Assembly (NCBI GenBank): GCA_950097015.1
Contig: CATNEN010000014.1
Coordinates: 558,001 to 622,000, forward strand
Reading direction: 5' to 3'
Length of the DNA stretch: 64,000 bases
Source of the DNA: Macrostomum hystrix
Taxonomy: Eukaryota; Platyhelminthes; Macrostomidae
This document shows positions 1-12,908 of the stretch, in pieces; the first letter of the stretch is position 1, and every line of letters starts with the position of its first letter. Made by a program: the position numbers and the translations under genes. The notes beneath the pieces were generated by a model. The model made no database searches, was not told where the DNA came from, and worked only from the letters and a program-made list of their open reading frames with translations.

Positions 1-1840
1 AGTGTCGGGCAAAGGTAGCTGAAGTCGCCCAGCGCTTCGGCCCACTTCTTCAGCAGCAGCTGCTTGTTCTCAGCATCGTTCCATTCCGTGTGCGACAGCT
101 GGAGAAACTTCATACCCGTGTCGTCTACCCGCGTCGGGAAGCGAGGATGGAATGGGAACTGCAGACGCAGGATCTGGATTAGAAAGTGGGTTTGCAGAAT
201 GAGATTCGCTATAAATATGAAAGTTTGAATGTACGAGCTAGTATTTAAAAAGTTTAAATGGAAGTTAATATTGTAGAAGTTTTGCAAAAACAGCTTGAGA
301 GAATTCAAAGCCTCTATACGAGTGTTTTGTGCATTCGCTAATTAATGAGGGAAATTTAAGAAAACTTGTTCAAATTACTATTTTTTTACTTTTTCCTCAC
401 CGATTTTCATTAAAAGTTTCTTAATTACTTAAAAAACTTGTCTGATAAGAACTCGGATCGAATGCTCCAAGCGTATAAAAGGTTCAGTAACTGGTCTTAC
501 TAATGATAATTATCTTATATACTGCAAAAAAACGCAGTAAAATGGTGCAATTGAACGCGCAAGATAAACGCTATAGTTTCCACATGTTCTTACATTCAGG
601 TTAAGTTTTTTGCCTACAACCAAAGAATATTACGAGCTTAAAACCTTCAACTAGGACCGAAACCTTAGTTCTGTTTGACATTTCTTCAATGCCAAAAGTA
701 TAGCAGCTTTATTTACGAAGCGCCACTCACTTCGTAGTACACGGTGCGGTTCATGATATCGATGGTCAGGTTCCTCGAGTTGAGCGAGTTCAGAGCAAAC
801 TCGATGCCCGAATCGGCCGTGACACCCATCAGGATGGTGACGTTCTTGCGACGCTCGCCCCAGCTGATGAGAGGGTCCAGATAGTTGAAGAACTCTCGGT
901 CCAGCACCGGCATAAACTCAAGGGTGGTGTAAAGCTTTTCATAGTTCTTCTGCTCCTCGATGAGCTTCTCAATCGAAACATCTTTCCTGACGCAGTCGAT
1001 CACCTCGGCCAGCTTACCGTCGCCTTTTGCACAGTCGAGCTGGATGTTCACAAACCGCTCGCTGATTTCTCTCACTGCGTTGATGTCGTTGGACCAGGCC
1101 AGGGGCATGAAGTGCGAGCCGCCCATCATCACTGCACGGGTCAGGGGAATGGAGCCAGCAGCAATGTGGAACCCGACGGACGCTGAGCCTGTGCCGTGAC
1201 CAGCCAGAGTGATTTTGTCCCGGTCTCCACCGAATGATCCAATCAGCTCTGTAATAGTCCTTAACGCCAGGCGTTGGTCCAGCAGACCGAAGTTTCCAGG
1301 CATCTCATTCGGGTCGAGATAAAGGAATCCAGTGACTCCGAGTCGGTAGTTGATGGTCACGAACACAATGTCCTGGTTTCGCAGTAGCGTCTCGCCCTGG
1401 TTCTCGGGCTCAGCAATGCCGCCAGTCTCAAAGCGGCCGCCATGTATGTAGACGAGAACAGGATACTTTGCACCGCCTGTGGTGTTAGGGGACCAGATGT
1501 TCATGTACAAGCAGTCTTCGCTGTAGGGTAGGCTCTTCGTGGAGTTGTCCTGGGGACACAGCGGTGGCTGATGCGTGGCGTCAATTGTGACGTCCTCAGC
1601 ATAACTCAGCGGGCTGGGCCTAGCGAAACGGCGATCGCCAGTTGGTGGCTGAGCGTAAGGGACTTTGAGAAATCTGTTGATCTCTTTCCACTCGGTTTGG
1701 GAAGTGACATTCACACGATGGCCATTGAACTTGTAGCCATCATGGGTCACCTGAACAGGTCCGATGACTGAGTCGGCATTGAAGCCGGCAGTCAGAGCCA
1801 GTAGCAGGACTGCTACTAGCGTGATTTTTAGCGGCCTCAT
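1..1840 (-). CDS. Secreted cholinesterase/neuroligin-like protein, 5' part (gene runs off the left edge)
   Basis: Two exons on the minus strand, about 731-1840 and 1-173, join in phase 0 (donor GTGAGT ending at 725, acceptor after TTCTAATCCAG). The second exon gives the typical esterase stretch ending LGDFSYLCPT at the window edge. The ATG at 1840 is preferred because it opens directly on a signal peptide (MRPLKITLVAVLLLALTAG). An in-frame ATG at 1915 would put 25 residues in front of it. The alpha/beta-hydrolase carboxylesterase fold is clear: RFLKVPYAQPP, SEDCLYMNIWSP, VYIHGGRF, INYRLGVTGFL, GNFGLLDQRLAL and FGGDRDKITLAG. The nucleophile elbow, normally GESAG, reads GHGTG (about residues 214-218), so the catalytic serine is absent. 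The oxyanion-hole segment is HGGRF. Loss of the serine is typical of neuroligins, neurotactin, gliotactin and glutactin, which act as cell-adhesion ectodomains. A C-terminal membrane segment would lie outside the window. Assignment to a named member is not possible. Confidence 0.85.
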
Positions 1841-1915
1841 TTTCCCAACGGGTTCGAGGTCGCTCAGAAGATCAGATTTCGAGTGTGAGCTTGCGTCTGG
1901 GGCAACATTTATCAA

Positions 1916-3612
1916 TTCCAGTTTTTACTTCAGTAGCGTTATCGATCTACCATGGCAACGGAACAACAAACAACCCATACAGAGATCTGGCAATCTCGCC
2001 GCTGCATGCCGTGAACCTCCCCAAGCCACGCGCAAAAAGTTAGTGAGAATCGCAGCACAGATAGCTAGTGCTACTGCTTCTTTTTGAGGGCTGATACAGC
2101 CCAGTTGCGACAATCAGCTCTGCCATTGCTGAATAATTTTATGCTGATAACGTCTGTAGCTTGAGGTCACTTGAGAGCCCTGATTATCAGCATTTTTAAG
2201 ATTGTCAGTTTTTATTTGAAAAGAAAGCCACTAGGTCTATAATCTTGGCCTGGGTTAACTTCAAGCTGTTGAAATAGTTTTATTGGCAATCGCTTCGCCG
2301 TTTGAAGCCAGTGAGCATAGGCGTTGGATTTCGTAAAAAACGGTTCGTGAATCACACTGCGAATTCAGTCCTTGCAACTCCACTTGAAAATAGTGGAGCC
2401 CATTTGCAGCTGGTATGCGTGGCTGGCAGCTGCGATCAGCTTAGCTTAGCACTGAATTTGCATTGCTCTAGACAGTCATAAACTTTCATACCTGCCTGCG
2501 TATTGTCTGGAGATTACATTAGACATTCTGTGACCTTTCAAATAATTAGCTTAATCATTCAGCTCAATATAGATCTTTAGAATCAAAGCATAGTCAAAGC
2601 ATCACTGATAAAAATGCTTAGCTGTACATGTGACGTGCACGTCTGTGATATTCAGGAATAGCATACGCTGCGCTCTTAACGCAAGCTTTACATTATATAA
2701 CTAAACTTTGCACTGATATATTTTTTATATAAAAAGGCGTACAACTATTTAGCATCTTTTACTAAATTTTAGCATGATTCGAATGTCTTTGCATACAAAC
2801 CCGCTTGTTGCCTAGGCGTTGCCTAGGTTTTAACTGACTGACGCTCTGTGACTGAAGACAGCTTGATTGGTACAATTTATTTAACAATTTTAGTTGAAAT
2901 CTTAGTTGAAATCTGCAGCAGAAAAACCACTCGAAAGTGAATTTTTCAGCAGCAGTTGATTCGGCATGGTAACTATAAGCTTATCAGCAGAATGATTAGC
3001 TTCACTGTAATTCTCACACAAGGTAGCTCTCGAATCTCATCTAAAGAGAGTGAGTGCCTTAGAAACTGATAATTTTTAAGTTTTCGAGCTTACTTACGCT
3101 CGACATTTGATTCGGAGCAACCCGTGCAGACACAACATATGACGTATTTGCTGCGTATAGCATAGATATGGGCGAACACAAGACCACTTTTTTATTATGC
3201 TCCTCTGAAACTGGCCGAACCAATAATTGGAAGGTACCAAAGCATTTACTACGATCCGCTAGCCCACACAAAATCTAAAAAAACGTTTAGAATACGACGA
3301 GATCTTTGAGTCAACTTGGAGCAGAATAATCAATCACGAGAATCAATCAAGGTCAAGCGAAAATCAACAACAGCGCAAGTAAGGGCTTTCCACAAGCGTA
3401 AAAATATCAGTTCACGCATCGTCAGATAGCTCTCCTGCTCGTTTCAAACATTTTTCGAAAAGACAATCTCCACAAATTGATAGAGGGCACCATTCACTGC
3501 AAACAAATGGATCGTCTTTGTGGGTCTTACTATATTGGATATTAGTGTCAGTAACTTATTGTGTTTTTATTGGCGGCCCCTCATAGGGAGTTGACCGCCA
3601 CAATACATGTTA
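1916..3612. other. Non-coding stretch upstream of the esterase-like gene
   Basis: This is AT-rich sequence with no open frame that matches a family I know. It should contain the promoter and 5' UTR of the esterase-like gene. I see no clear TATA box, RNA gene or transposon ends. Confidence 0.5.
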
Positions 3613-3870
3613 ATGGGGTGGTGCCACCACATGCTTGGGGTGGCGCCAACACGTTTGGGTGGCGCCAACATGTTTGGGGTGGCGCCAACATGTTTGGGGT
3701 GGCGCCAACATGTTTGGGTGGCGCCAACATGTTTGGGGTGGCGCCAACATGTTTGGGTGGCGCCAACATGTTTGGGGTGGCGCCAACATGTTTTGGGTGG
3801 CGCCAACATGTTTGGGTGGCGCTAACAAGTTTGGGGCGGCCCCAACATGTTTGGGGTAGCGCCAAATGGA
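3613..3870. repeat. 18-19 bp minisatellite rich in TGGCGCCA palindromes
   Basis: About 13 copies of GGTGGCGCCAACATGTTTG, with 18- and 19-bp variants mixed. Each unit contains the palindrome TGGCGCCA, so the array is a ladder of regularly spaced inverted repeats. It is open in several frames on both strands, but because unit length varies these frames are not evidence of coding. Confidence 0.95.
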
Positions 3871-4847
3871 ATTTCTGCCAGTTTGCGGTGCGAATTTCGC
3901 TTTTTGTCAGTTTTCACCCGTGATTCCCGTGTCCTCGGCTCGCCTATCCCAATGATTATTCAAGTTCACTTGCTCCTTTCGGCTCGATAAACTTCGTCCT
4001 TTCAGTTGCCATAGTTTAATTTTTGTGTCAGCCACAACTGGCGCAATTATAATCTATAAGTAGCTGAGCTACTCATGCGAGCTGGGCATGGCAAATTGAG
4101 TCACTGTTTATTAAAGATTCGATAAAAGAGAGGCTTGGAGTTTAATCGCTTCTCACTTTAAACTGAAAACCTGTAAAAGAATTGCGAATCCTTACTCCTG
4201 TGGAATACGTGCTATTAATGCCGCAAATGAATTATTGAACGGTATGTATAATTCATTAAAAAGCTGCAGTCTCGGACCCAACGCCCAAGACTCTCAATCG
4301 GGTACTCTTGGTTAAGGATTGGGTCTATTTTACAATTGCATTATCCGAAACTATTTAGGTTTGGTAGCATTCTTATTTAGCTTCAGTTGTCCTTACAAGA
4401 CCGCTAGATACTTACAGGTTTGCAATGTAAAAATGTACAGCTGCCCGCAACTGCATGTACATTCACGCACATATTTCGTCTACATTTACTACAATTATTA
4501 TCTTGCGCCCAGTAGAACGCAGTAGTGACTTTGACATTTTGAAGCTAAGCAAAATTATTACGAACTTGTAAATCAAAACTCCGATGTATTGCGTGTATAA
4601 CAAACTGAGAATTATGCTTAGGAACTGCAATATAGAAAGCACTTACGTATATTTTCCTTTTTGAATACTAATATTTTCTTGATGTCTTTAATATGATAAG
4701 AATGCTTTTCATACCGCCCAAAATTGAGTCACTACTCTTTTTTAATAAAAACGGATGATACTGATACCTCGTACTGTTAACTGAAACGAATGAAAACTTT
4801 TTAAGGATATATTTGCTTTGGCACCATCTTTTAAAAACATTTTCAAA
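3871..4847. other. AT-rich non-coding stretch before the S6 kinase gene
   Basis: No supported gene. The last few hundred bases should hold the 5' UTR and promoter of the S6 kinase gene that begins at 4848. Confidence 0.5.
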
Positions 4848-8112
<3,265 letters not shown>

Positions 8113-9062
8113 CAGCTGTCATAGCGCTGAGATGGTTATTTGTATCAGTTAAGCACAGGAATTTCTAGCCCTTTGTTTTCTTACTTTTCAGCTTTAACAT
8201 AGAATTGCTGCAAGTTTTTGCTGTCTCTGTCGGTAATCTCTTCATTTTACTTTTGAAATATTTTGCTCAACTATTTTTAAAGTGGATTCGAATCTCTGAA
8301 TAATTATTTCTATTGCTAAAGCTGAAATTCGGCTCGATTGAGCAGCAGCTGCATTTTGTTTTGTGGCAAAAATTGCGTTCAGAGAGTGCTATAATTGGTC
8401 TCTTTCTTGGGCTTGTTGCGATTTTCACTGTGATCACTATTTTGTTAGCATTAGTAATATTTTACTTGTTCCATGAATTCATTTTCGAATAAATGCAACC
8501 CGAAACGCACATTTTATGAGCAACGCATACACAATCTCTACAATACGTGCCCTGCTCTAGAGTGTCTTGTTTTGGCACAGCCAAGAAAAATCCGGAGAAA
8601 GCTAAGCTAAAACTCGGCCAGGGCTGCCCTGTGAGCAAGAGAGCACTGACAAATGTGCACACTTCGGCGCTAAATTGCCCTCGTGGCAGAGAGCCATCGC
8701 GGTCTGCCCAGCGGGGTCGAGCTGTAGTGTTCTCTGCCCTCTGGCCTTTAGCCAAATGCTGCCCAGGCTGGAACGAGCCGCAGCTTTCTATTCTTAGCAT
8801 GAAAGCAATATGCAAACTTGGGGCAGATGAGTCATAAAAATTCATGCGACCAGTTTCAGCCCGACCAGTACAGGTCGAATGGGAGCCGAGGCAGCCAGAG
8901 TTTGCTGCTCGAAACCTTTTCAAACAATTGTCTTTTGTTCTCCAGCAACTTTGCGTGTGGCATCAACTGGTTGGAAATCGGGAGCTTTCAGCTGTGAGGA
9001 CTGGGTCATACGCTCATAGGGTATGAGCTGTGCTGGAGCTACAACTGATGACGCTTGTGAGA
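8113..9062. other. 3' flank of the S6 kinase gene
   Basis: No gene is supported. An AATAAA-like sequence near 8488 could serve for polyadenylation of the S6 kinase transcript. A 153-codon minus-strand frame at 8462-8923 has no recognisable family or supporting splice structure. Confidence 0.4.
9018..9062. repeat. Isolated diverged copy of the 54-bp unit
   Basis: GTATGAGCTGTGCTGGAGCT followed by ACAACTGATGACGCTTGTGA matches the 54-bp unit repeated at 9303-9510, and is separated from it by the SINE-like element. Confidence 0.7.
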
Positions 9063-9300
9063 ACTGGGTCATAATATTTATTGCAGGAGGGCTGCAGGCA
9101 ATGGCCCATCATTTGGTGGCACTAGACCTGCAGCCATGCAGCGAGGAGGCAATTCTGCCCATCTCGTTGACTCCTGAGCACACACGCATACAGATACCGT
9201 ACGCAGGCACTCGCTCACACAGGTGGGTACATTGCCCTGAATTTCTCATCGTCAGGCAGTGTACACTTCACTGTGCCTTGGAGGTTGGCCCTCAAGGGCG
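9063..9300 (-). mobile_element. SINE-like interspersed repeat, reverse copy of the 27.75-28.08 kb element
   Basis: Read on the minus strand, this stretch aligns by eye with 27850-28080 over its whole length. Shared blocks include GGCCAACCTCCAAGGCACAG, GTACACTGCCTGA, GCGTACGGTATCTG, GTGTGTGCTCA and CCTCCTCGCTG, followed by a TTATTATT-type end. The tRNA-like head seen in the other copy is missing here. The element is flanked on both sides by copies of a 54-bp tandem unit. Confidence 0.75.
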
Positions 9301-9302
9301 CA

Positions 9303-9515
9303 AATTGTATGAGCTATGCTGGAACTTCAACTGATGGCGGCTGTGAGGATTGTCCATGCGGTATGAGCTATGCTGGAACTTCAACTGATGATGGCTGTGA
9401 GGATTGTCCATGCGGTATGAGCTATGCTGGAACTTCAACTGATGGCTGCTGTGAGGATTGTCCATGCGGTATGAGTTATGCTGGAACTTCAACTGATGGC
9501 GGCTGTGAGGAAAGG
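9303..9515. repeat. 54-bp minisatellite, about four copies
   Basis: Unit of 54 bp beginning TATGAGCTATGCTGGAACTT. Because 54 is a multiple of three, the plus strand stays open and would read an 18-residue repeat, GMSYAGTSTDGGCEDCPC. There is no start context, no family match and no splice structure, so I treat it as non-coding. Confidence 0.9.
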
Positions 9516-9808
9516 TTCAGTTATAGCAGGCAATTTGAGAACTGGTTTCAATGAATTTTTAGAGCAAAGCGTGTCTCAAATTAGAGTTCTCACGCGTATT
9601 GCACCACAGGTACTACTGACCACCAAGGCAGTAGCATAATTTGAGTCCTGAAATGTTCAAGCGACGTGAGCTGCAGTAAAAAAAGATGCAAACTCTTGTT
9701 TTCATATTGATGCTTTCTTATTTATGGCTGATGAAAATTCCTAACTGTGATTAGGCGTTTACTAATGCGTGCCTGAAAGCTATTCCTGCTTAGTTTAGTA
9801 GTTCAGAA
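9516..9808. other. Spacer between two arrays
   Basis: AT-rich sequence with nothing recognisable. Confidence 0.5.
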
Positions 9809-10455
9809 CCTGCAGAGTCAGGGGACAGCCTTGACTGCTGCTGCAATCACAGCAGGGAGAGTGGCGGCTGTGAGAGCTGCAGAGTCAGAGGACAGCCTTG
9901 ACTGCTGCTGCCATCACAGCAGGGAGAGGGGCGGCTGTGAGAGCTGCAGAGTCAGAGGACAGCCCGGACTGCTGCTGCCATCACAGCAGGGAGAGGGGCG
10001 GCTGTGAGAGCTGCAGAGTCAGAGGACAGCCTTGACTGCTGCTGCAATCACAGCAGGGAGAGTGGCGGCTGTGAGAGCTGCAGAGCCAGAGGACAGCCCG
10101 GACTGCTGCTGCCATCACAGCAGGGAGAGTGGCGGCTGTGAGAGCTGCAGAGTCAGAGGACAGCCTTGACTGCTGCTGCAATCACAGCAGGGAGAGTGGC
10201 GGCTGTGAGAGCTGCAGAGTCAGAGGACAGCCCGGACTGCTGCTGCCATCACAGCAGGGAGAGTGGCGGCTGTGAGAGCTGCAGAGTCAGAGGACAGCCC
10301 GGACTGCTGCTGCCATCACAGCAGGGAGAGGGGCGGCTGTGAGAGCTGCAGAGTAAGAGGACAGCCCGGACTGCTGCTGCCATCACAGCAGGGAGAGGGG
10401 CGGCTGTGAGAGCTGCAGAGTCAGAGGACAGCCCGGACTGCTGCTGCCATCACAG
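9809..10455. repeat. 67-bp minisatellite, about 9.6 copies
   Basis: Units begin AGCTGCAGAGTCAGAGGACA and recur every 67 bp (for example at 9875 and 9942). Two variants, CCTTGACTGC and CCCGGACTGC, are interspersed, as are GTGGCGG and GGGGCGG. Each unit carries CTGCTGCTGC and CACAGCAGGG. Confidence 0.95.
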
Positions 10456-11250
10456 TTTTGTGCAGCCAGTCTTTACGCCCGCACTGAACTGTCAGGCCAT
10501 TCTCAATCGAGCTGCTTGGCACTGAGCGGAGGAGTACAGAATTGCAGGCGGTGTACAGGCTGCTGCTACTCACCCCCGGAGTTTCCTGCAGGACCAGCTA
10601 ACCGTCTTGCCATTTCCTAACAGCTTCTCTGTGGCAACAGGAGGCAGGGAAGCAGGGCGGAGGAGGAGCGGGGAACGGGGCAAGGGAAGGAGCGGAAAAC
10701 AATGCGAGCTGCCGCCTGGGGGAAAGGCGGGAAGGAACCTGAATTGTTTGCCTGCAAGACAGGTGAGCCAGTGTTAAATTTGTCCATAGAAACGGAGTGC
10801 GGCCCAGGTGGAGGGCGGGGAGCAGTTTGAACCGATTCAGCGGGGAGTGCAAAATTCCGCCAGTTTTGCGAGAAAAAATTTGCCCTGCCACTCAGCGGAG
10901 GCGGCCTGAAAGGGCAGGCGGTGTTTGGTCTCATTCAAGAGCCCCAATGCGAAAATGCGTTGAGCTTGGACACACATTGAGAGCAACCGAAACCCGGCAG
11001 CTCCAAGGCTGGCTGCACTTTGAATAACAATGACCTGCTGTCCAAAAGGTGGTTGAAGGATTCAGTAACAGCTCTTTCTGCCTAGTTAAACGCAACATAT
11101 TTAGCCGACTGTATTTTTGCAAGGTTTTTATACAACAGAAGAACAAAAATATTTTGCTTGCCCTGCGCGAGCGAACTGTGACGGAATGAACGTCAGACCG
11201 TAAACTGGGTGAACGTCACCTGGGTGGGGACCCACGAGGGGTGTTCTTGG
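10456..11250. other. GC-richer spacer, no gene supported
   Basis: Some frames of about 100 codons are open on both strands, but none shows family similarity, consistent composition or splice structure. I see nothing else definable. Confidence 0.4.
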
Positions 11251-11437
11251 CAGTGTCCCATAGACTCCGCTGGGTGATGGCCTTATCTCACAGACCCTGC
11301 TGGGTGATGGCCTTATCTCACAGACCCCGCTGGGTGATGGCCTTATCTCACAGACCCTGCTGGGTGATGGCCTTATCTCACAGACCCCGCTGGGTGATGG
11401 CCTTATCTCACAGACCCTGCTGGGTGATGGCTGTGTC
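11251..11437. repeat. 30-bp minisatellite, six copies
   Basis: Unit CAGACCCTGCTGGGTGATGG plus CCTTATCTCA, with alternating CCCTGC and CCCCGC versions. The alternation implies a two-unit higher-order repeat of 60 bp. Confidence 0.95.
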
Positions 11438-11802
11438 CCATACACGCTCGCTACGGTTACTGAGCGCAGAAGACTCAGGCCCAATAAAAGGTTAAAAAAA
11501 TAAGCAATCTGAAAAGCAGCAGACAAAATATATCAGCAGGAAAATATAACTCAGCACAATTACAGAGCACGGGGCGCTTTCAGTTCGCAGGTTGACGTAA
11601 GGCACTCTGGGGGCGCCCGTTTTGCAGGCTGCCGACCGACCAGAAGCCTTCAACGGACATTTCTCCAAGCCACACTATCAACTGCTTTGCAAACGGAATC
11701 AGAGTTAATTAGCAATAGAAGAGGGCTGCTGTTGGACTACTAAATAAGAAATCGACTGATCAACTGATCAACTGACTGTACCGATTAGAGCTGGTAGGCA
11801 GC
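11438..11802. other. 3' flank of the four-TM gene
   Basis: No gene. It contains AATAAA near 11482 on the plus strand. The stretch just above 11760 should be the 3' UTR of the minus-strand gene. Confidence 0.4.
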
Positions 11803-12492
11803 TCACTGCTGTCTGTCGCTAGGCTTTACTTGGTACCAGCTGTGCATGATGACGAACGCGACGAGGCTTGCCGGGCAAGCCACGAGGCCAACGGCGGTGA
11901 CACCAATCATGGCTGTGCCTAGGCAGTTCGCGATGTCTAGCTGCGGAAACGTCAGGCACACCCAGCAAGCGTCCATCGTCAGGCAGCCGATCCAGACGCA
12001 GGAGACGCACACGATTGCGCGTCGACCAAAAACGCGTACGAAGGCTAGTAGCCCAGTTGCTATGGCAACAGCTAGGGAGGCGGCAAACACAGCGAACGAG
12101 CCGCCGAGCATGGGCGAGCAGCGCTTGCGCATCATCAGCACATCCAGCACCATGAGGGCCACGCTGTGCAGCAGGATCAGCACACCACACAGCAGCAGCT
12201 TGATGCGGTCCTGAAGCAACTCGCCGACCTCCGGAAGCGCGGCGTGGCTGCAGTCCGTCAGCGTTGCTTGACTCTTCATTCCCGTTGATGCGGCGAGGTC
12301 AGCGCCATCCGTGGCATCGCCGGCTAAGTCGGCAGCGGATGATATCACGCCGCCGTAGCCAGGAAAGTCATCGTACTCGAATTCATCGTCTTCAAAGTTG
12401 ACACTTGCGGCTGTTTGCGCCGGCGGTTGCACCGGAGTCGTCGCTGTTTCGGTCACCGCTGGTGACCCCTGATCAGCATGCAGGGCGAACAT
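11803..12492 (-). CDS. Intronless four-transmembrane protein, family not recognised
   Basis: A single open frame of 229 residues. The first 95 residues are polar and acidic, with the stretch NFEDDEFEYDDFPGYGG, and would be cytosolic or luminal. Four hydrophobic segments follow at about residues 98-117, 129-151, 157-180 and 192-216. They are separated by short loops, one of them with a basic cluster (MMRKRCSP). Several cysteines and small residues lie inside the membrane segments (CVSCVWIGCLTMDACWVC). The layout recalls claudin/MARVEL/tetraspanin-like four-TM proteins. The claudin W-GLW-C-C and tetraspanin CCG signatures are absent, so I do not assign a family. The ATG at 12492 is the first in the frame. 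Confidence rests on the clean alternation of hydrophobic segments and loops. Confidence 0.55.
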   Translation of the reverse strand: MFALHADQGSPAVTETATTPVQPPAQTAASVNFEDDEFEYDDFPGYGGVISSAADLAGDATDGADLAASTGMKSQATLTDCSHAALPEVGELLQDRIKLLLCGVLILLHSVALMVLDVLMMRKRCSPMLGGSFAVFAASLAVAIATGLLAFVRVFGRRAIVCVSCVWIGCLTMDACWVCLTFPQLDIANCLGTAMIGVTAVGLVACPASLVAFVIMHSWYQVKPSDRQQ

Positions 12493-12908
12493 CGCTGCTC
12501 GGTCAGTCGTTGGTCTGTTATCGATCGCGATCGTCAGTGCCCGCCACTCCCATCGGGTCTGGCAGGCAGCAGCTCGGGCGGACGTTCAGCGGGGGAAGGG
12601 GGCCTCTCTGAGTTTCCTCGGGTGAGAAAAGGCCATCGAATGAGGGCCGCGCGTTCCTTATTTCTAGCTTTGCAGCCCCACCCTCCACCCTCTGTGCACC
12701 TAGGCAGTGGCTGTCTTGGCACTGGTTGGCTGCCTCAGTCAGAGACATGGCAGTCTAGCAGACCAGTTGTAGCCGTTTAAGGCTTTAGAGAATATGAAGG
12801 CAGCAGACTTCTATGAGGGCTGACGAACGGCTGGTTAAAGTTAAAATGAAGCTCCCCATCTACGCATTCTATCTACTAGCTCATCGTCATTTAATTTATC
12901 TCCTCCTT
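12493..12908. other. Upstream flank of the four-TM gene
   Basis: No coding feature is supported. It should contain the promoter of the minus-strand four-TM gene. Confidence 0.4.

Noticed and set aside
8462-8923. 153-codon minus-strand frame
   Set aside because: No recognisable domain, no consistent codon bias and no splice links; likely the flank of the S6 kinase gene.
9273-9554. Cysteine-rich repeat protein with CEDCPC repeats
   Set aside because: Arises from a 54-bp tandem unit; no signal peptide, family or transcript structure to support coding.
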